This document shows, one piece after another, positions 51,959 to 63,768 of a stretch of 64,000 nt of DNA. The position numbers were made by a program, and so were the translations under genes. The notes under the pieces are model-generated. The model searched no databases. It had not been told where the DNA came from and was given only the letters and a program-made list of their open reading frames with translations. How positions within the stretch are numbered: the first letter of the stretch is position 1; each line of letters opens with the position of its first letter. This stretch comes from Dyella_A sp050749815 (GTDB lineage Bacteria; Pseudomonadota; Gammaproteobacteria; Xanthomonadales; Rhodanobacteraceae). Location of the stretch: assembly GCF_050749815.1 (NCBI RefSeq), contig NZ_CP192735.1, positions 558,001-622,000 of the forward strand. Direction: 5' to 3'.

Positions 51959-52858
51959 TCAGGCCGCCGTGCGTGCGCGGGTCACCCGGCTGGCGGTTTC
52001 CTTGTGCAGCTGCGCGGCGAGCCAGGCGCCGGTGGCGACCAGCAGATCGAGATCCACGCCCGTGTGCATGCCCATGCCGTGCAGCATGTACACCACGTCT
52101 TCGCTGGCCACGTTGCCCGTTGCGCCCTTCGCGTACGGGCAGCCGCCGGTACCGGAGACCGCGCTGTCGACCACGCGCACGCCTTCCTCCAGACAGGCCA
52201 GGATGTTGGCCAGTGCCTGGCCGTAGGTGTCGTGGAAGTGCACGGCCAGCGCGTCCATCGGCACCTCGTCGGCCACCGCGCGCAGCATGGCGCGCGCCTT
52301 CGCCGGCGTGCCCACGCCGATGGTGTCGCCGAGCGATACCTCGTAGCAGCCGGTCGCGTGCAGCCGCTGTGCCACGCGCACCACGTCGGCTACCGGCACC
52401 TCGCCCTGGTACGGGCAGCCAAGCACGGTGGAGACGTAGCCGCGCACCTTCACGCCGTCGGCCTTGGCGCGTTCCAGCACCGGCAGAAAGCGTTCGATCG
52501 ATTCGTCGATCGAAGCGTTGATGTTCTTGCGGTTGAACGCCTCGCTGGCCGCGGAAAACACCGCCACCTCGGTGGCGCCCACGGCGCGGGCGCGCTCGTA
52601 GCCCTGCAGGTTCGGCACCAGCACTGGGTAGCTCACCCCCGGCACCTTGCGGATGCCGGCGAACACCTCGGCCGCGTCGGCCAGTTGCGGCACCCACTTC
52701 GGGCTGACGAAGCTGGTCGCCTCGATGGTGGTCAGGCCGGTGGAGGACAGCCGGTCGATCAGCGCGATCTTCACCTCGGCCGGCAGCAGGGTCCTCTCGT
52801 TCTGCAGGCCATCGCGGGCGCCGACTTCGACAATGCGGACGTGGTTGGATGCGGTCAT
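51959..52858 (-). CDS. liuE: Hydroxymethylglutaryl-CoA lyase
   Basis: A 299-residue HMG-CoA lyase that splits HMG-CoA into acetyl-CoA and acetoacetate as the last step of leucine breakdown. It has VRIVEVGARDGLQNE with the catalytic Arg-Asp, EATSFVSPKWVPQLAD, YEVSLGDTIGVG, AVHFHDTYGQALAN with metal-binding His residues and the Cys loop GTGGCPYAKGATGN. The common form of the loop is GLGGCPYA, so Thr replaces Leu here; this should not abolish activity. A TIM-barrel DRE-type fold of normal length. It lies 124 bases after liuD with a palindromic repeat between. Confidence 0.95.
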   Translation of the reverse strand: MTASNHVRIVEVGARDGLQNERTLLPAEVKIALIDRLSSTGLTTIEATSFVSPKWVPQLADAAEVFAGIRKVPGVSYPVLVPNLQGYERARAVGATEVAVFSAASEAFNRKNINASIDESIERFLPVLERAKADGVKVRGYVSTVLGCPYQGEVPVADVVRVAQRLHATGCYEVSLGDTIGVGTPAKARAMLRAVADEVPMDALAVHFHDTYGQALANILACLEEGVRVVDSAVSGTGGCPYAKGATGNVASEDVVYMLHGMGMHTGVDLDLLVATGAWLAAQLHKETASRVTRARTAA

Positions 52859-52886
52859 GGTGTTCTCCGTGGCAGCCCCGGGTCGT

Positions 52887-52968
52887 TGTAGGAGCCCGCT
52901 CGCGGGCGATGTTTTTGCTCCTGATGCCCATCGAAGCCAAGAGCATCGCCCGCGAGCGGGCTCCTACA
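52887..52968. repeat. REP-like inverted repeat (TGTAGGAGCCCGCTCGCGGG family)
   Basis: Perfect inverted arms of 25 bases at 52887-52911 and 52944-52968 separate liuD from liuE. Similar units with TAGGAGCCCGCT are common dispersed palindromes in Pseudomonas and Xanthomonadales. It may set the liuD/liuE transcript ratio. Confidence 0.92.
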
Positions 52969-52982
52969 CGGATCAGGCGCGT

Positions 52983-54983
<2,001 letters not shown>

Positions 54984-55114
54984 GCGAAGTCCCTGAATGG
55001 CATGCGCCGTGATGCAAAGCCCGAAACGGTAGCAGAAGGGCGGTTTCCAGCCGATGCGCAGCGCAGCAAGCCGGGCATCGTGGAGATGGACCGGTGTTGC
55101 TGTGGGGCGAGGTT

Positions 55115-55177
55115 GGTCGCGCACAGGGTGCACTCCTACAGGGCTTCGTCTCGTAGGAGCTCACCCTGTGAGCGACA
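55115..55177. repeat. REP-like inverted repeat (GTAGGAGC family, diverged)
   Basis: Arms near 55115-55139 and 55153-55177 match the 51836 family with a few changes, including TCACCCTGTGAGC in the right arm in place of GCACCCTGTGCGC. It lies in the 258-base gap between liuD and liuC, which otherwise shows no gene. Confidence 0.8.
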
Positions 55178-55241
55178 GGTGTCGCATCAGGGCGAAGGGT
55201 GGCTGCTACGGCGTGAGCTCCAGTCGGTGCAGAGCGGGTGA

Positions 55242-56030
55242 CTACATCACCCAAGCCGCCGCACGCTTGCCCAGAAACGCGCCCAGCCCCTCCTGCCCCT
55301 CGGCCGACACGCGCAGCCGTGCGATCAGCGCCGCGTTCTCCTCGTCGATCCGCTCGGCGGCGGACTCATCCAGCCCGGCCATCCCTAGGGCCAGCGTCTT
55401 GGCTTCCGCTTGCGCCACCGGCCCGGCCTTGCCGAGAAAGCCGAGCACGCGCTGCACCGCCTCGTCCAACTGTTCGCGCGGCACCGCCTCGTGCAGCAGG
55501 CCGATGCGCGCCGCCGCGGCCGCGTCGAAGAATTCGCCGGTGAGGAACAGCCGGCGCGCCTGGCGCAGGCCGATCGCGGCGATCACGTAGAGCGAGATCA
55601 CCGCCGGCACCAGGCCGAGCTTGACCTCGGTGAGCCCGAATTTCGCGCCTTCAACGCCGATGGCGATATCGCAGCAGGCGATCAAACCCACGCCGCCGCC
55701 AAACGCAGCGCCGTTGACGCGCGCGATCGTCGGCTTGGGGCAGAACTGCAGGCGGCGCATCAGTCGAGCCAGGCGCATCGAATCGTCGCGGTTCTGCTGC
55801 TCGCTGGCCTGCGCCATCGAACGCATCCAGTTCAGGTCGGCGCCGGCGGAGAAGCTCTCGCCTTCGCCGGTGAGCACGATGGCGCGTACGTGGTCGTCGC
55901 GGCCGGCGTCCTCGATGGCGGCAGTCAGCTCGGCGATCAGCGCGTCGTCAAAGGCGTTGTGCACCTCCGGACGGTTCAGGGCGATGCGGCGCACGCGGTC
56001 CTGGTCGGCGATCGAGAGGCGGCTCGTCAT
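55242..56030 (-). CDS. liuC: Methylglutaconyl-CoA hydratase / enoyl-CoA hydratase
   Basis: A 262-residue crotonase-fold enzyme. ALNRPEVHNAFDDALIAELT, the oxyanion-hole segments GESFSAGADLNWM and VNGAAFGGGVGLIACCD, and FGLTEVKLGLVPAVIS are typical for LiuC/AtuE-type hydratases that hydrate 3-methylglutaconyl-CoA to HMG-CoA. It precedes liuD in the same direction. AAGGGA lies 9 bases before the ATG at 56030. It diverges from feoA across a 120-base promoter region. Confidence 0.88.
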   Translation of the reverse strand: MTSRLSIADQDRVRRIALNRPEVHNAFDDALIAELTAAIEDAGRDDHVRAIVLTGEGESFSAGADLNWMRSMAQASEQQNRDDSMRLARLMRRLQFCPKPTIARVNGAAFGGGVGLIACCDIAIGVEGAKFGLTEVKLGLVPAVISLYVIAAIGLRQARRLFLTGEFFDAAAAARIGLLHEAVPREQLDEAVQRVLGFLGKAGPVAQAEAKTLALGMAGLDESAAERIDEENAALIARLRVSAEGQEGLGAFLGKRAAAWVM

Positions 56031-56113
56031 GGCGGAATCCCTTGGCAAAGAGCCGCGATGATAAACGCCCGCCCACTGCGGGGCGGGGTTGAATGCGGTG
56101 GGGCAGGGAACGA

Positions 56114-56137
56114 TATACAATGCGAACCATTCCTATT
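56114..56137 (+). promoter_or_regulatory. Likely Fur box and -10 region ahead of feoA
   Basis: The 19 bases at 56119-56137 (AATGCGAACCATTCCTATT) match the AATGAGAATCATTATCATT type of Fur box at most positions. They overlap a -10-like TATACAAT at 56114-56121 and end 13 bases before the feoA GTG. Fur binding here would block transcription of feoAB when iron is plentiful. The strand is set by the gene served. Confidence 0.65.
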
Positions 56138-56150
56138 TAGGCCAAAGCCT

Positions 56151-56392
56151 GTGCGCCTGTCCGAACTGCCCAAGGGTTCGCCTGCTGTGGTGGACCGCGT
56201 GGATGATGCCCATCTGGACGATGCGATCGCCCAGCGCCTGCGCGACCTTGGTTTCGTCGCGGGCGAGCCGGTGCGGCTGGTGGCGCGCGGCCCGCTCGGT
56301 GCCGATCCGCTGCTGATCCAGGTTGGCTCCACCCGCTTCGCCCTGCGGCGCAGCGAGGCGGCGCGGGTCACGGTGCGCATGCAGGAGGCGGC

Positions 56393-56396
<4 letters not shown>
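56151..56396 (+). CDS. feoA: Ferrous iron transport accessory protein FeoA
   Basis: An 81-residue SH3-like FeoA. It opens with RLSELPKGSPAVVDRV after a GTG start and has LRDLGFVAGEPVRLVARGPL then DPLLIQVGSTRFALRRSEA, the FeoA core. FeoA is a cytoplasmic regulator of the FeoB pore. The GTG at 56151 has no strong ribosome-binding site. Its end overlaps the feoB start by 4 bases (GTGA at 56393). Confidence 0.93.
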
Positions 56397-58233
<1,837 letters not shown>

Positions 58234-58237
<4 letters not shown>

Positions 58238-58548
58238 GCACGGGCCTGCTCGTGCAATACGTGTTGATCGGGCTGATCCTCGTGGTCAGCGTGGCTGTGG
58301 TGGTGCGCAAGCTCGCACCCAAGCCGACCGCGCGCTGGCTGGCCGCCGCCGCGCTGCGGCTCGATCGCCCCGATGCCGCGGGCTGGAAGCGCTGGCTCGC
58401 CCACGCCATGCAGCCCAAGCAGACCACCGGCAACTGCAGCGACGGCTGCGACACCTGCGGCGCCTGCGGTCCCAAACCGCCCGCCGCCGCGCACCCGCCC
58501 GTGGCGGTGGAGCCGGTGCCGCTGCATTTTCGGCCACGCGACAAATAG
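58234..58548 (+). CDS. FeoB-associated Cys-rich small membrane protein
   Basis: A 104-residue protein whose GTG start overlaps the feoB stop by 4 bases. It has one N-terminal membrane segment (LLVQYVLIGLILVVSVAVVV), a basic patch, and a Cys cluster NCSDGCDTCGACG near residue 70 with a Pro-rich tail. Cys-rich FeoB partners of similar layout, sometimes grouped as DUF6587 in this lineage, take the place of FeoC. The Cys cluster could bind Fe or an Fe-S centre; this is inferred from its composition. Confidence 0.8.
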
Positions 58549-58561
58549 ATAGATGTGAGGC

Positions 58562-58617
58562 GGTCGCGCACAGGATGCGCGCGACCGTTGTTGTAGGAGC
58601 GCACCCTGTGCGCGACC
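58562..58617. repeat. REP-like inverted repeat after the feo operon
   Basis: The right arm at 58593-58617 is identical to the family consensus seen at 51836; the left arm at 58562-58586 is diverged (shares GGTCGCGCACAGG). It sits between the convergent feo operon and agaR and could act as a bidirectional terminator. Confidence 0.82.
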
Positions 58618-58625
58618 GCCTCAGC

Positions 58626-59426
58626 TCACACCAGTCGCAACTGCACGCCCAGCGCCTCGAGCGCCTCGACGTATTCGGCCGGCGCGCTGGCGTCGCTGAT
58701 CACCATGTCGAGCGCTTTCATCGGCGCAATCACCGACAGGCTGCGCTGGCCGAACTTGCTGGCGTCCAGCACCGCGACGGTCTGTCGCGACACCCGCACC
58801 ATCAGCGCGTTGAGCGACGCCTCCAGCGGATCGGGCGTGGTGACGCCGATGGCCGGGTCCAGGCCGTCCACGCCGAGAAACAGACGATCGGCGGATAGCC
58901 GCGACAGCGCCTGCTCGGCATCGGGGCCGGCCAGCGAATAGGACGTGGGGCGCAGCATGCCGCCGAGCATCATCACCCGCACGCCGCTCAGGCCACTCAG
59001 CTCCAATGCGATGTTGAGTGCATTGGTGATCACCGTCAGTTCGTTCCAGCGACGCTGCCGCAGGGCGCGGGCAATCTCCACCGTGGTGGAGCCCGAATCG
59101 ATGATGATGGTCTCGCCGTCCTGCACCAGCTTGGCCGCGGCCTCGCCGATGCGCCGCTTCTGCGGGTGGTGGCGGGTTTCCTTGATGGTCAGCGGGGTGT
59201 CCTGCTGCGAGGGTGCCACCGGCACCGCGCCGCCGTGCGAACGGGTGAGGGCGCCAGCGCGATCGAGCGCTTCCAGATCGGCGCGGATGGTCACGGCGGA
59301 AATGCCGAAGCGCTGAACCAGCTCCTCCACGGTGACCCGGCCCTGGGCTTCCACCTGCTCGACGATCAGCCGGCGACGTTCTTCCAGCAGCAGTTTCGGG
59401 GCGGCGGCCTTGCGGCTCTTGCTCAT
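58626..59426 (-). CDS. agaR: DeoR-family regulator AgaR of amino-sugar catabolism
   Basis: A 266-residue DeoR/GlpR-type repressor. The helix-turn-helix (about residues 17-70: LLEERRRLIVEQVEAQGRV, then FGISAVTIRADLEAL) precedes a sugar-phosphate sensor domain with SGSTTVEIARAL, VITNALNIALELS, LFLGVDGLDPAIGVTTPDPL. The GVDG-D---G-TT-D motif and the linked agaS gene support AgaR, which responds to galactosamine or tagatose phosphates. It is likely autoregulated through the operator in the fba/agaS intergenic region. Its start overlaps the amidohydrolase stop by 4 bases. Confidence 0.85.
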   Translation of the reverse strand: MSKSRKAAAPKLLLEERRRLIVEQVEAQGRVTVEELVQRFGISAVTIRADLEALDRAGALTRSHGGAVPVAPSQQDTPLTIKETRHHPQKRRIGEAAAKLVQDGETIIIDSGSTTVEIARALRQRRWNELTVITNALNIALELSGLSGVRVMMLGGMLRPTSYSLAGPDAEQALSRLSADRLFLGVDGLDPAIGVTTPDPLEASLNALMVRVSRQTVAVLDASKFGQRSLSVIAPMKALDMVISDASAPAEYVEALEALGVQLRLV

Positions 59427-60661
59427 GCGATTCCCAGCAGACGGGCGGCGTTGTCGTGGTAGACCTTGCGCAGGATCGCATCCGGCAGGCCGAGCCCGTA
59501 GATCGACCAGCGCCCCTGCGGCGGCGTCGCCGCGGGCGCATAGTCGAAGTATTCGTCTTCGGTTTCAAGGAATCGGTAGTAGATCTCGTACAGCTCGTCA
59601 CCGAGCAACTGCTGCGGCACGTCCTCGCCCCACGGTGGCGGTACCGCGTCGGTGCCGAACAGGATGCGATCCTGGAAGCGCTCGAAGAAGCGCCGGCTGC
59701 GCCGCGGCTGACGGCCGAGCTCGGCGATCCGCGCGCTGATGTCCACCAGCACGTTCGGGAAGCGCTCCAGGCAGGCCTCGATGGTGTCCAGCTCCTCGGC
59801 CTGGCTGCCCACATGCATCAGCACGAAGGTGGTGCGCGGATGGCGTGCGATCACCCGGTCGCGCGCGGCGATCAGTTCGGCATGGCTGGGATACTCCGGG
59901 CCGTAGAACGACCAGTCCGGGTGGTGCGCCAGCTCTTCGTAGCGCTCGTTGTGGCGGTCGGTGGGCCGGAAGAAGGCGAGCGGGTCGGCCGTGTGGATGA
60001 ACACCGGCATGTCCAGCGCCGCGCAGGTTTCCCACATCGGATCGAAGCGTGCATCGTCCACGCCGACCAGCGCGCCCTGATCGATGCCCTCGCGCAGGTA
60101 CAGGCCCAGGGTCTTGAGCAGCTTCAGGCCGCAGGCGCCGGCACGGTGCGCCCGCTCGATTGCCTCCGCCTGCAGGTGCGGGTAGTCCGGCTCGGCGAAC
60201 AGGCCGAACGAGGGTTCAGTCATGGTGAGGAAGCGGCCGGGCGCGACGCGATCGAAGCGCGCGATGGTCTCCTCCAGACCGCGGCCGGTACCGCCGGTGA
60301 GGTTGACCATCGCACGGATGCCTTTGCGCTCCATCAGCGGCAGCAGCGACGCCGGATCGGTGAAGAAGGTCATCGCCTCGCCCACCGGTACGGTGCCGCG
60401 CACGTTGCGCATCCAGCTCAGATGGGTGTGCACGTCGATCACCGGGAACCGCGGACGCTCGATCCGCGTCACCGGAACGCGCAGCATGCTGCGCGGCTGG
60501 AATGCGGCCAGCGGCATCGCCAGCTTGTCCGCATCCGGGGCGGTGGCCAGCAGGTTCTTGCCCTCGCTCCCGTGCGACGCAGTCACACGGGGCGGCGGTG
60601 CACAGCAGCCGCAGAAGCGCGGCCGCGCAGGCTGTCCGGTGTCGTCGTCGCTAGCGCCCAT
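59423..60661 (-). CDS. Amidohydrolase-2 family TIM-barrel hydrolase in the aga locus
   Basis: A 412-residue enzyme. The metal motif is VIDVHTHLSW with His78 and His80, later VFIHTADPLAFF, VLMHVGSQAEELDTIEACLE and FGTDAVPPPWGED for the final His and Asp. It fits the amidohydrolase-2 fold (decarboxylases, lactonases) rather than NagA/AgaA, which is the usual GalNAc-6-phosphate deacetylase. The first 60 residues are a low-complexity extension with CGCC and no obvious signal. Coupled to agaR by ATGA and 11 bases after the aldolase, it may supply the deacetylase or a lactonase step of the pathway. The function is not proven. Confidence 0.8.
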   Translation of the reverse strand: MGASDDDTGQPARPRFCGCCAPPPRVTASHGSEGKNLLATAPDADKLAMPLAAFQPRSMLRVPVTRIERPRFPVIDVHTHLSWMRNVRGTVPVGEAMTFFTDPASLLPLMERKGIRAMVNLTGGTGRGLEETIARFDRVAPGRFLTMTEPSFGLFAEPDYPHLQAEAIERAHRAGACGLKLLKTLGLYLREGIDQGALVGVDDARFDPMWETCAALDMPVFIHTADPLAFFRPTDRHNERYEELAHHPDWSFYGPEYPSHAELIAARDRVIARHPRTTFVLMHVGSQAEELDTIEACLERFPNVLVDISARIAELGRQPRRSRRFFERFQDRILFGTDAVPPPWGEDVPQQLLGDELYEIYYRFLETEDEYFDYAPAATPPQGRWSIYGLGLPDAILRKVYHDNAARLLGIA

Positions 60662-60672
60662 CGAGTCCTCGC

Positions 60673-61581
60673 TCAGCGCGGGTAGCGCTGCATGATCTCA
60701 TGCACCTGGCGAGTCAGTGCGACGGCCTGGTCGAAGGGGCGCAGCCACATGTTGCGGCCGAACATCACGCCGCTGGCGCCGGACTGCATGTAGAACTCCA
60801 CCTTGCGCAGCACCGCTGCGTCGTCGTCGTTCTTCTCGCCGCCGGAGAACAGCACCATGGTGCGCCCGGCCGAGCGCACCACGCGGGCGCAGCGGGCGGC
60901 GGCATCCTCGCTCAGCTTGTCGTACGGCGCGGGCACGTTGACCACGCTGTCGTTGGGCTCGTGCAGCTTGACGATGTCGGCGCCCAGCTCCAGCGCGACG
61001 CGTGCGGCGTAGTCCTGCGCGTACAGCGTGTTGGTGCCGCCCTTGGCGTTCACCGCGCCGCCGCGCGGGTACGACCACAGCACCAGCGGCATGCCGAAGC
61101 GCTCGCAGTCGCGACGCACCTGCTCGAACTGGCGGAACTCGTCGTGCTGGCGCGGCGAGCCCACGTACATGGTGTAGCCCACCGCATCCGCGCCTAGCCG
61201 CACGGCGTCTTCCACCGAGGCGAACAGCGGCGAGGTGGCCTCCGCATCGCTGGGGATGTTGGTCTTGCCGTTGAGCTTGAGGATCAGCGGCACGCGGCCG
61301 CAGTACTCGGTCATGTACTTCTCGGCTAGGCCGATGCCCAGCGCGATGGCAGAAAAACCGCCGGCTTCGGCCAGGGCGAACTGATAGCCCGGGTCGACCG
61401 CCGGCGGGTGGGGAAAGAAGTCCGTCGGGCCATGCTCCAGTCCCTGGTCCAGCGGCAGCACCAGCAGGCTGCCGTTGCGCGGACCGGAGCCGTACAGCAA
61501 GCGCCACAACCGCGTGCGCTTGCCGTGCGAGAGGGGCAGGGAGGCCAGGGCCGGCGCGGTCGCTTGCAAGTTGTCTTTCAT
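60673..61581 (-). CDS. Class I fructose- or tagatose-bisphosphate aldolase (FbaB/DhnA family)
   Basis: A 302-residue class I aldolase. It has LLVLPLDQGLEHGPTDFFPH, AVRLGADAVGYTMYVGSP, LVLWSYPRGGAVNA and the Schiff-base region GADIVKLHEPND, followed by VLFSGGEKNDDD and GVMFGRNMW. The DhnA/FbaB family splits fructose- or tagatose-1,6-bisphosphate without metal. In an aga locus it would replace KbaY/GatY for tagatose-1,6-bisphosphate. The ATG at 61581 is preferred (AAGG upstream) over the in-frame ATG at 61629, which overlaps the operator. Divergent from agaS. Confidence 0.87.
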   Translation of the reverse strand: MKDNLQATAPALASLPLSHGKRTRLWRLLYGSGPRNGSLLVLPLDQGLEHGPTDFFPHPPAVDPGYQFALAEAGGFSAIALGIGLAEKYMTEYCGRVPLILKLNGKTNIPSDAEATSPLFASVEDAVRLGADAVGYTMYVGSPRQHDEFRQFEQVRRDCERFGMPLVLWSYPRGGAVNAKGGTNTLYAQDYAARVALELGADIVKLHEPNDSVVNVPAPYDKLSEDAAARCARVVRSAGRTMVLFSGGEKNDDDAAVLRKVEFYMQSGASGVMFGRNMWLRPFDQAVALTRQVHEIMQRYPR

Positions 61582-61600
61582 TTCGAATACCTTTGGATGA

Positions 61601-61636
61601 AAGTTTCGTTGTGTTTCGTTTTTCATCATATTTCAC
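61601..61636. promoter_or_regulatory. Likely AgaR operator between divergent aldolase and agaS
   Basis: Bases 61604-61617 (TTTCGTTGTGTTTC) match 13 of 14 positions of the E. coli AgaR consensus core TTTCRTTTYRTTTY, and further TTTC units follow to about 61634 (TTTCGTTTTTCATCATATTTC spans 61614 onward). TTTC direct repeats at about 10-base spacing are typical of DeoR-family operators. The site lies between the two start codons, so one operator could control both transcripts. Confidence 0.7.
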
Positions 61637-61645
61637 GACGCGCCC

Positions 61646-62845
61646 ATGTCTGTCAATTCGAACGTTCTCTCGCCCTCACTGTCTCGCCTGCACGCAGCGG
61701 CTGCCGCCGAGCAGTCCGCTCGCGGCTACGCCGACACGCTGCGCGAGATCCTGCAGCAGCCGCAGACCTGGCAGGGCACCGCCGCGCGCCTGGCGACCGA
61801 TGAAAGCCTGGCCCTGATGCAGGCACTGCTCGCTTCGCGCCCGGCGCACATCGTGTTCACCGGTTCGGGCAGCTCGGTGTATGTCGGTGAGTGCCTCGCC
61901 CCGGTGCTGCAGGCGGCCCTGGGCATTCCCTGCCTGGCGATCCCGGCGGGCACGCTGCTGACCTCGCGCCGCGGCGTGCTGCCGCCGGGCCGCGGGCTGC
62001 TGGTGTCGATCGCGCGCTCGGGCGACAGTCCGGAGAGCACCGGGGTGGTCGACCAGGTGCTGGCTGCGGAGCCGGGCTACACGCACCTGGCGATCACCTG
62101 CAATGCGCAGGGCAAGCTCGCCACGCGCTACCGCGACGAACCGCGCATGCACGTGCAACTGCTCGACGAGCGCACCAACGACCGCAGCCTGGTAATGACC
62201 AGCAGCTTCACCAACCTGCTGCTGGCCGGGACGGCCCTGCGCCATGCCGCCGCCGGAGGCGCCGATGCCCGCCACGCCGATGCGGCTGCCGCAGTGGCTT
62301 ATGCGGTATTCGCCCGCCACGGCGATGCGCTGGAGGCCGTGGCGCAGCAGCCCTTGTCCGCCTCGGTTTACCTCGGCAGCGGCGCCGCACTGGGCGCGGC
62401 GCGCGAGGCCGCACTGAAGATGCTGGAGATGTCCGGCGGCGCCGTGCGCGTGCTCTCGGAAACCTTCCTCGGTCTGCGCCACGGCCCGATGTCCTGGCTG
62501 GGCGACGACTGCTCCGTGGTCGCCTTCCTCAGCGGCGAACCCAGCGTGCGCGGCTACGAGTACGACCTGCTGCGCGAACTCACCCGCAAGGGCCTGGGGC
62601 GTACCCGCGTGGTGGTCGGCGAGGCCATCCCGGCCGACGTGCTCGGCGAAGGTGGCGTGGCCATCGAGCTGCCGGGCTTCTACGCGCTGGAAGAAGCACA
62701 GCAGTTGATGGTGCATGTGGTGGTCGGCCAGTTGCTGGCGTTCTTCCGCTGCCTGGCGTTGGGCCAGCGGCCGGATGCGCCCTCGCAGGGCGTGCTGACC
62801 CGCGTCGTCGAATCGTTCGTCATCCACGCGGAGGGCTCGGCATGA
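61646..62845 (+). CDS. agaS: AgaS-type sugar isomerase/deaminase with SIS domains
   Basis: A 399-residue double-SIS protein. The first SIS has IVFTGSGSSVYVGECLAPVL, then LLVSIARSGDSPESTGVV and MTSSFTNLLLAGTAL; the second has VYLGSGAALGAAREAALKML and SETFLGLRHGPMSWL. It belongs to the AgaS group, which deaminates and isomerises galactosamine-6-phosphate to tagatose-6-phosphate. It diverges from the aldolase and heads an operon with two sugar kinases; the next gene overlaps its stop by 4 bases. Confidence 0.88.
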   Translation: MSVNSNVLSPSLSRLHAAAAAEQSARGYADTLREILQQPQTWQGTAARLATDESLALMQALLASRPAHIVFTGSGSSVYVGECLAPVLQAALGIPCLAIPAGTLLTSRRGVLPPGRGLLVSIARSGDSPESTGVVDQVLAAEPGYTHLAITCNAQGKLATRYRDEPRMHVQLLDERTNDRSLVMTSSFTNLLLAGTALRHAAAGGADARHADAAAAVAYAVFARHGDALEAVAQQPLSASVYLGSGAALGAAREAALKMLEMSGGAVRVLSETFLGLRHGPMSWLGDDCSVVAFLSGEPSVRGYEYDLLRELTRKGLGRTRVVVGEAIPADVLGEGGVAIELPGFYALEEAQQLMVHVVVGQLLAFFRCLALGQRPDAPSQGVLTRVVESFVIHAEGSA

Positions 62846-63768
62846 AACCCGTCCTCGTCGCCGGCGAAATCAACGCCGACCTGATCTTCGCCGGCTGCGA
62901 GGGCGTGCCCGCGTTTGGCCGCGAGATCCTCGCTACCGATTTCCGCCAGGGGCCGGGCAGCTCGTCGATGATCTGCGCGATGGGCCTGGCGCGGCTGGGC
63001 GAGTCCGTGTCGTTCGCCGGCATCGCCGGTCAGGACAGCTGGGGCGACTACTGCGTCGATGCACTTGCGTCGTGCGGCATCGACACCGCGGCGGTACGTC
63101 GCGATGCCAGCCTGCGCACCGGCGTGACAGTGGCGCTCTCGGCCGCCCACGATCGTGCGCTGGTGACGTTTCCCGGTGCCATCGCCGCGTTGCATGCCGA
63201 TGCGATCGACGACGCGCTGCTGGCGCGACATGGCCATCTGCACGTGGCTTCGTACTACCTGCAGGACGCCCTGCGACCGGGCTTGCCCGATCTGTTCGCG
63301 CGCGCCCGGGCGTTGGGCCTCACCGTATCGCTCGATCCGGGCTTCGACCCGTCGCGCCGCTGGGACGTCGGCGTCAGCGATCTTCTGCCGCTGGTCGACC
63401 TGTTCCTGCCCAATGCGATGGAGGCGTGTGCGATCACCGGCGCGGACACGCCGCTGCGCGCGCTCACCGCGCTGAGCAACGGGCATACGCGCATCGTCAT
63501 CAAATGCGGCAGCGACGGCTGCCTCTCGCATGACGACGACGGCCAGCCGGTGACGGTGCCGGCGTTCCCGGTGGAGGCGCTGGACAGCACCGGCGCCGGC
63601 GACTCCTTCGACGCCGGCTTCCTGCACGCCTGGCGTCGCGGCCTGGCGTTGCCCGACTGCCTGCGCTGGGGCAGCGTGTGCGGTGCCCTGTCCACACGAG
63701 GCATCGGCGGCACCGCCGCGCAGGCGACGGCTGACGAAGTGCGGCGGCGGCTGGTGCATTTCGCATGA
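62842..63768 (+). CDS. PfkB/ribokinase-family carbohydrate kinase
   Basis: A 308-residue PfkB kinase. It begins MKPVLVAGEINADLIFAGCE, has the FRQGPGSSSMICAMGLARLG substrate-loop region and the C-terminal DSTGAGDSFDAGFLHAW with catalytic Asp and anion-hole. Position between agaS and the next kinase suggests phosphorylation of galactosamine/N-acetylgalactosamine or a related sugar, while the next gene handles the second phosphorylation. Substrate cannot be read from sequence. Overlaps agaS stop (ATGA) and the next start (ATGA). Confidence 0.87.
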   Translation: MKPVLVAGEINADLIFAGCEGVPAFGREILATDFRQGPGSSSMICAMGLARLGESVSFAGIAGQDSWGDYCVDALASCGIDTAAVRRDASLRTGVTVALSAAHDRALVTFPGAIAALHADAIDDALLARHGHLHVASYYLQDALRPGLPDLFARARALGLTVSLDPGFDPSRRWDVGVSDLLPLVDLFLPNAMEACAITGADTPLRALTALSNGHTRIVIKCGSDGCLSHDDDGQPVTVPAFPVEALDSTGAGDSFDAGFLHAWRRGLALPDCLRWGSVCGALSTRGIGGTAAQATADEVRRRLVHFA

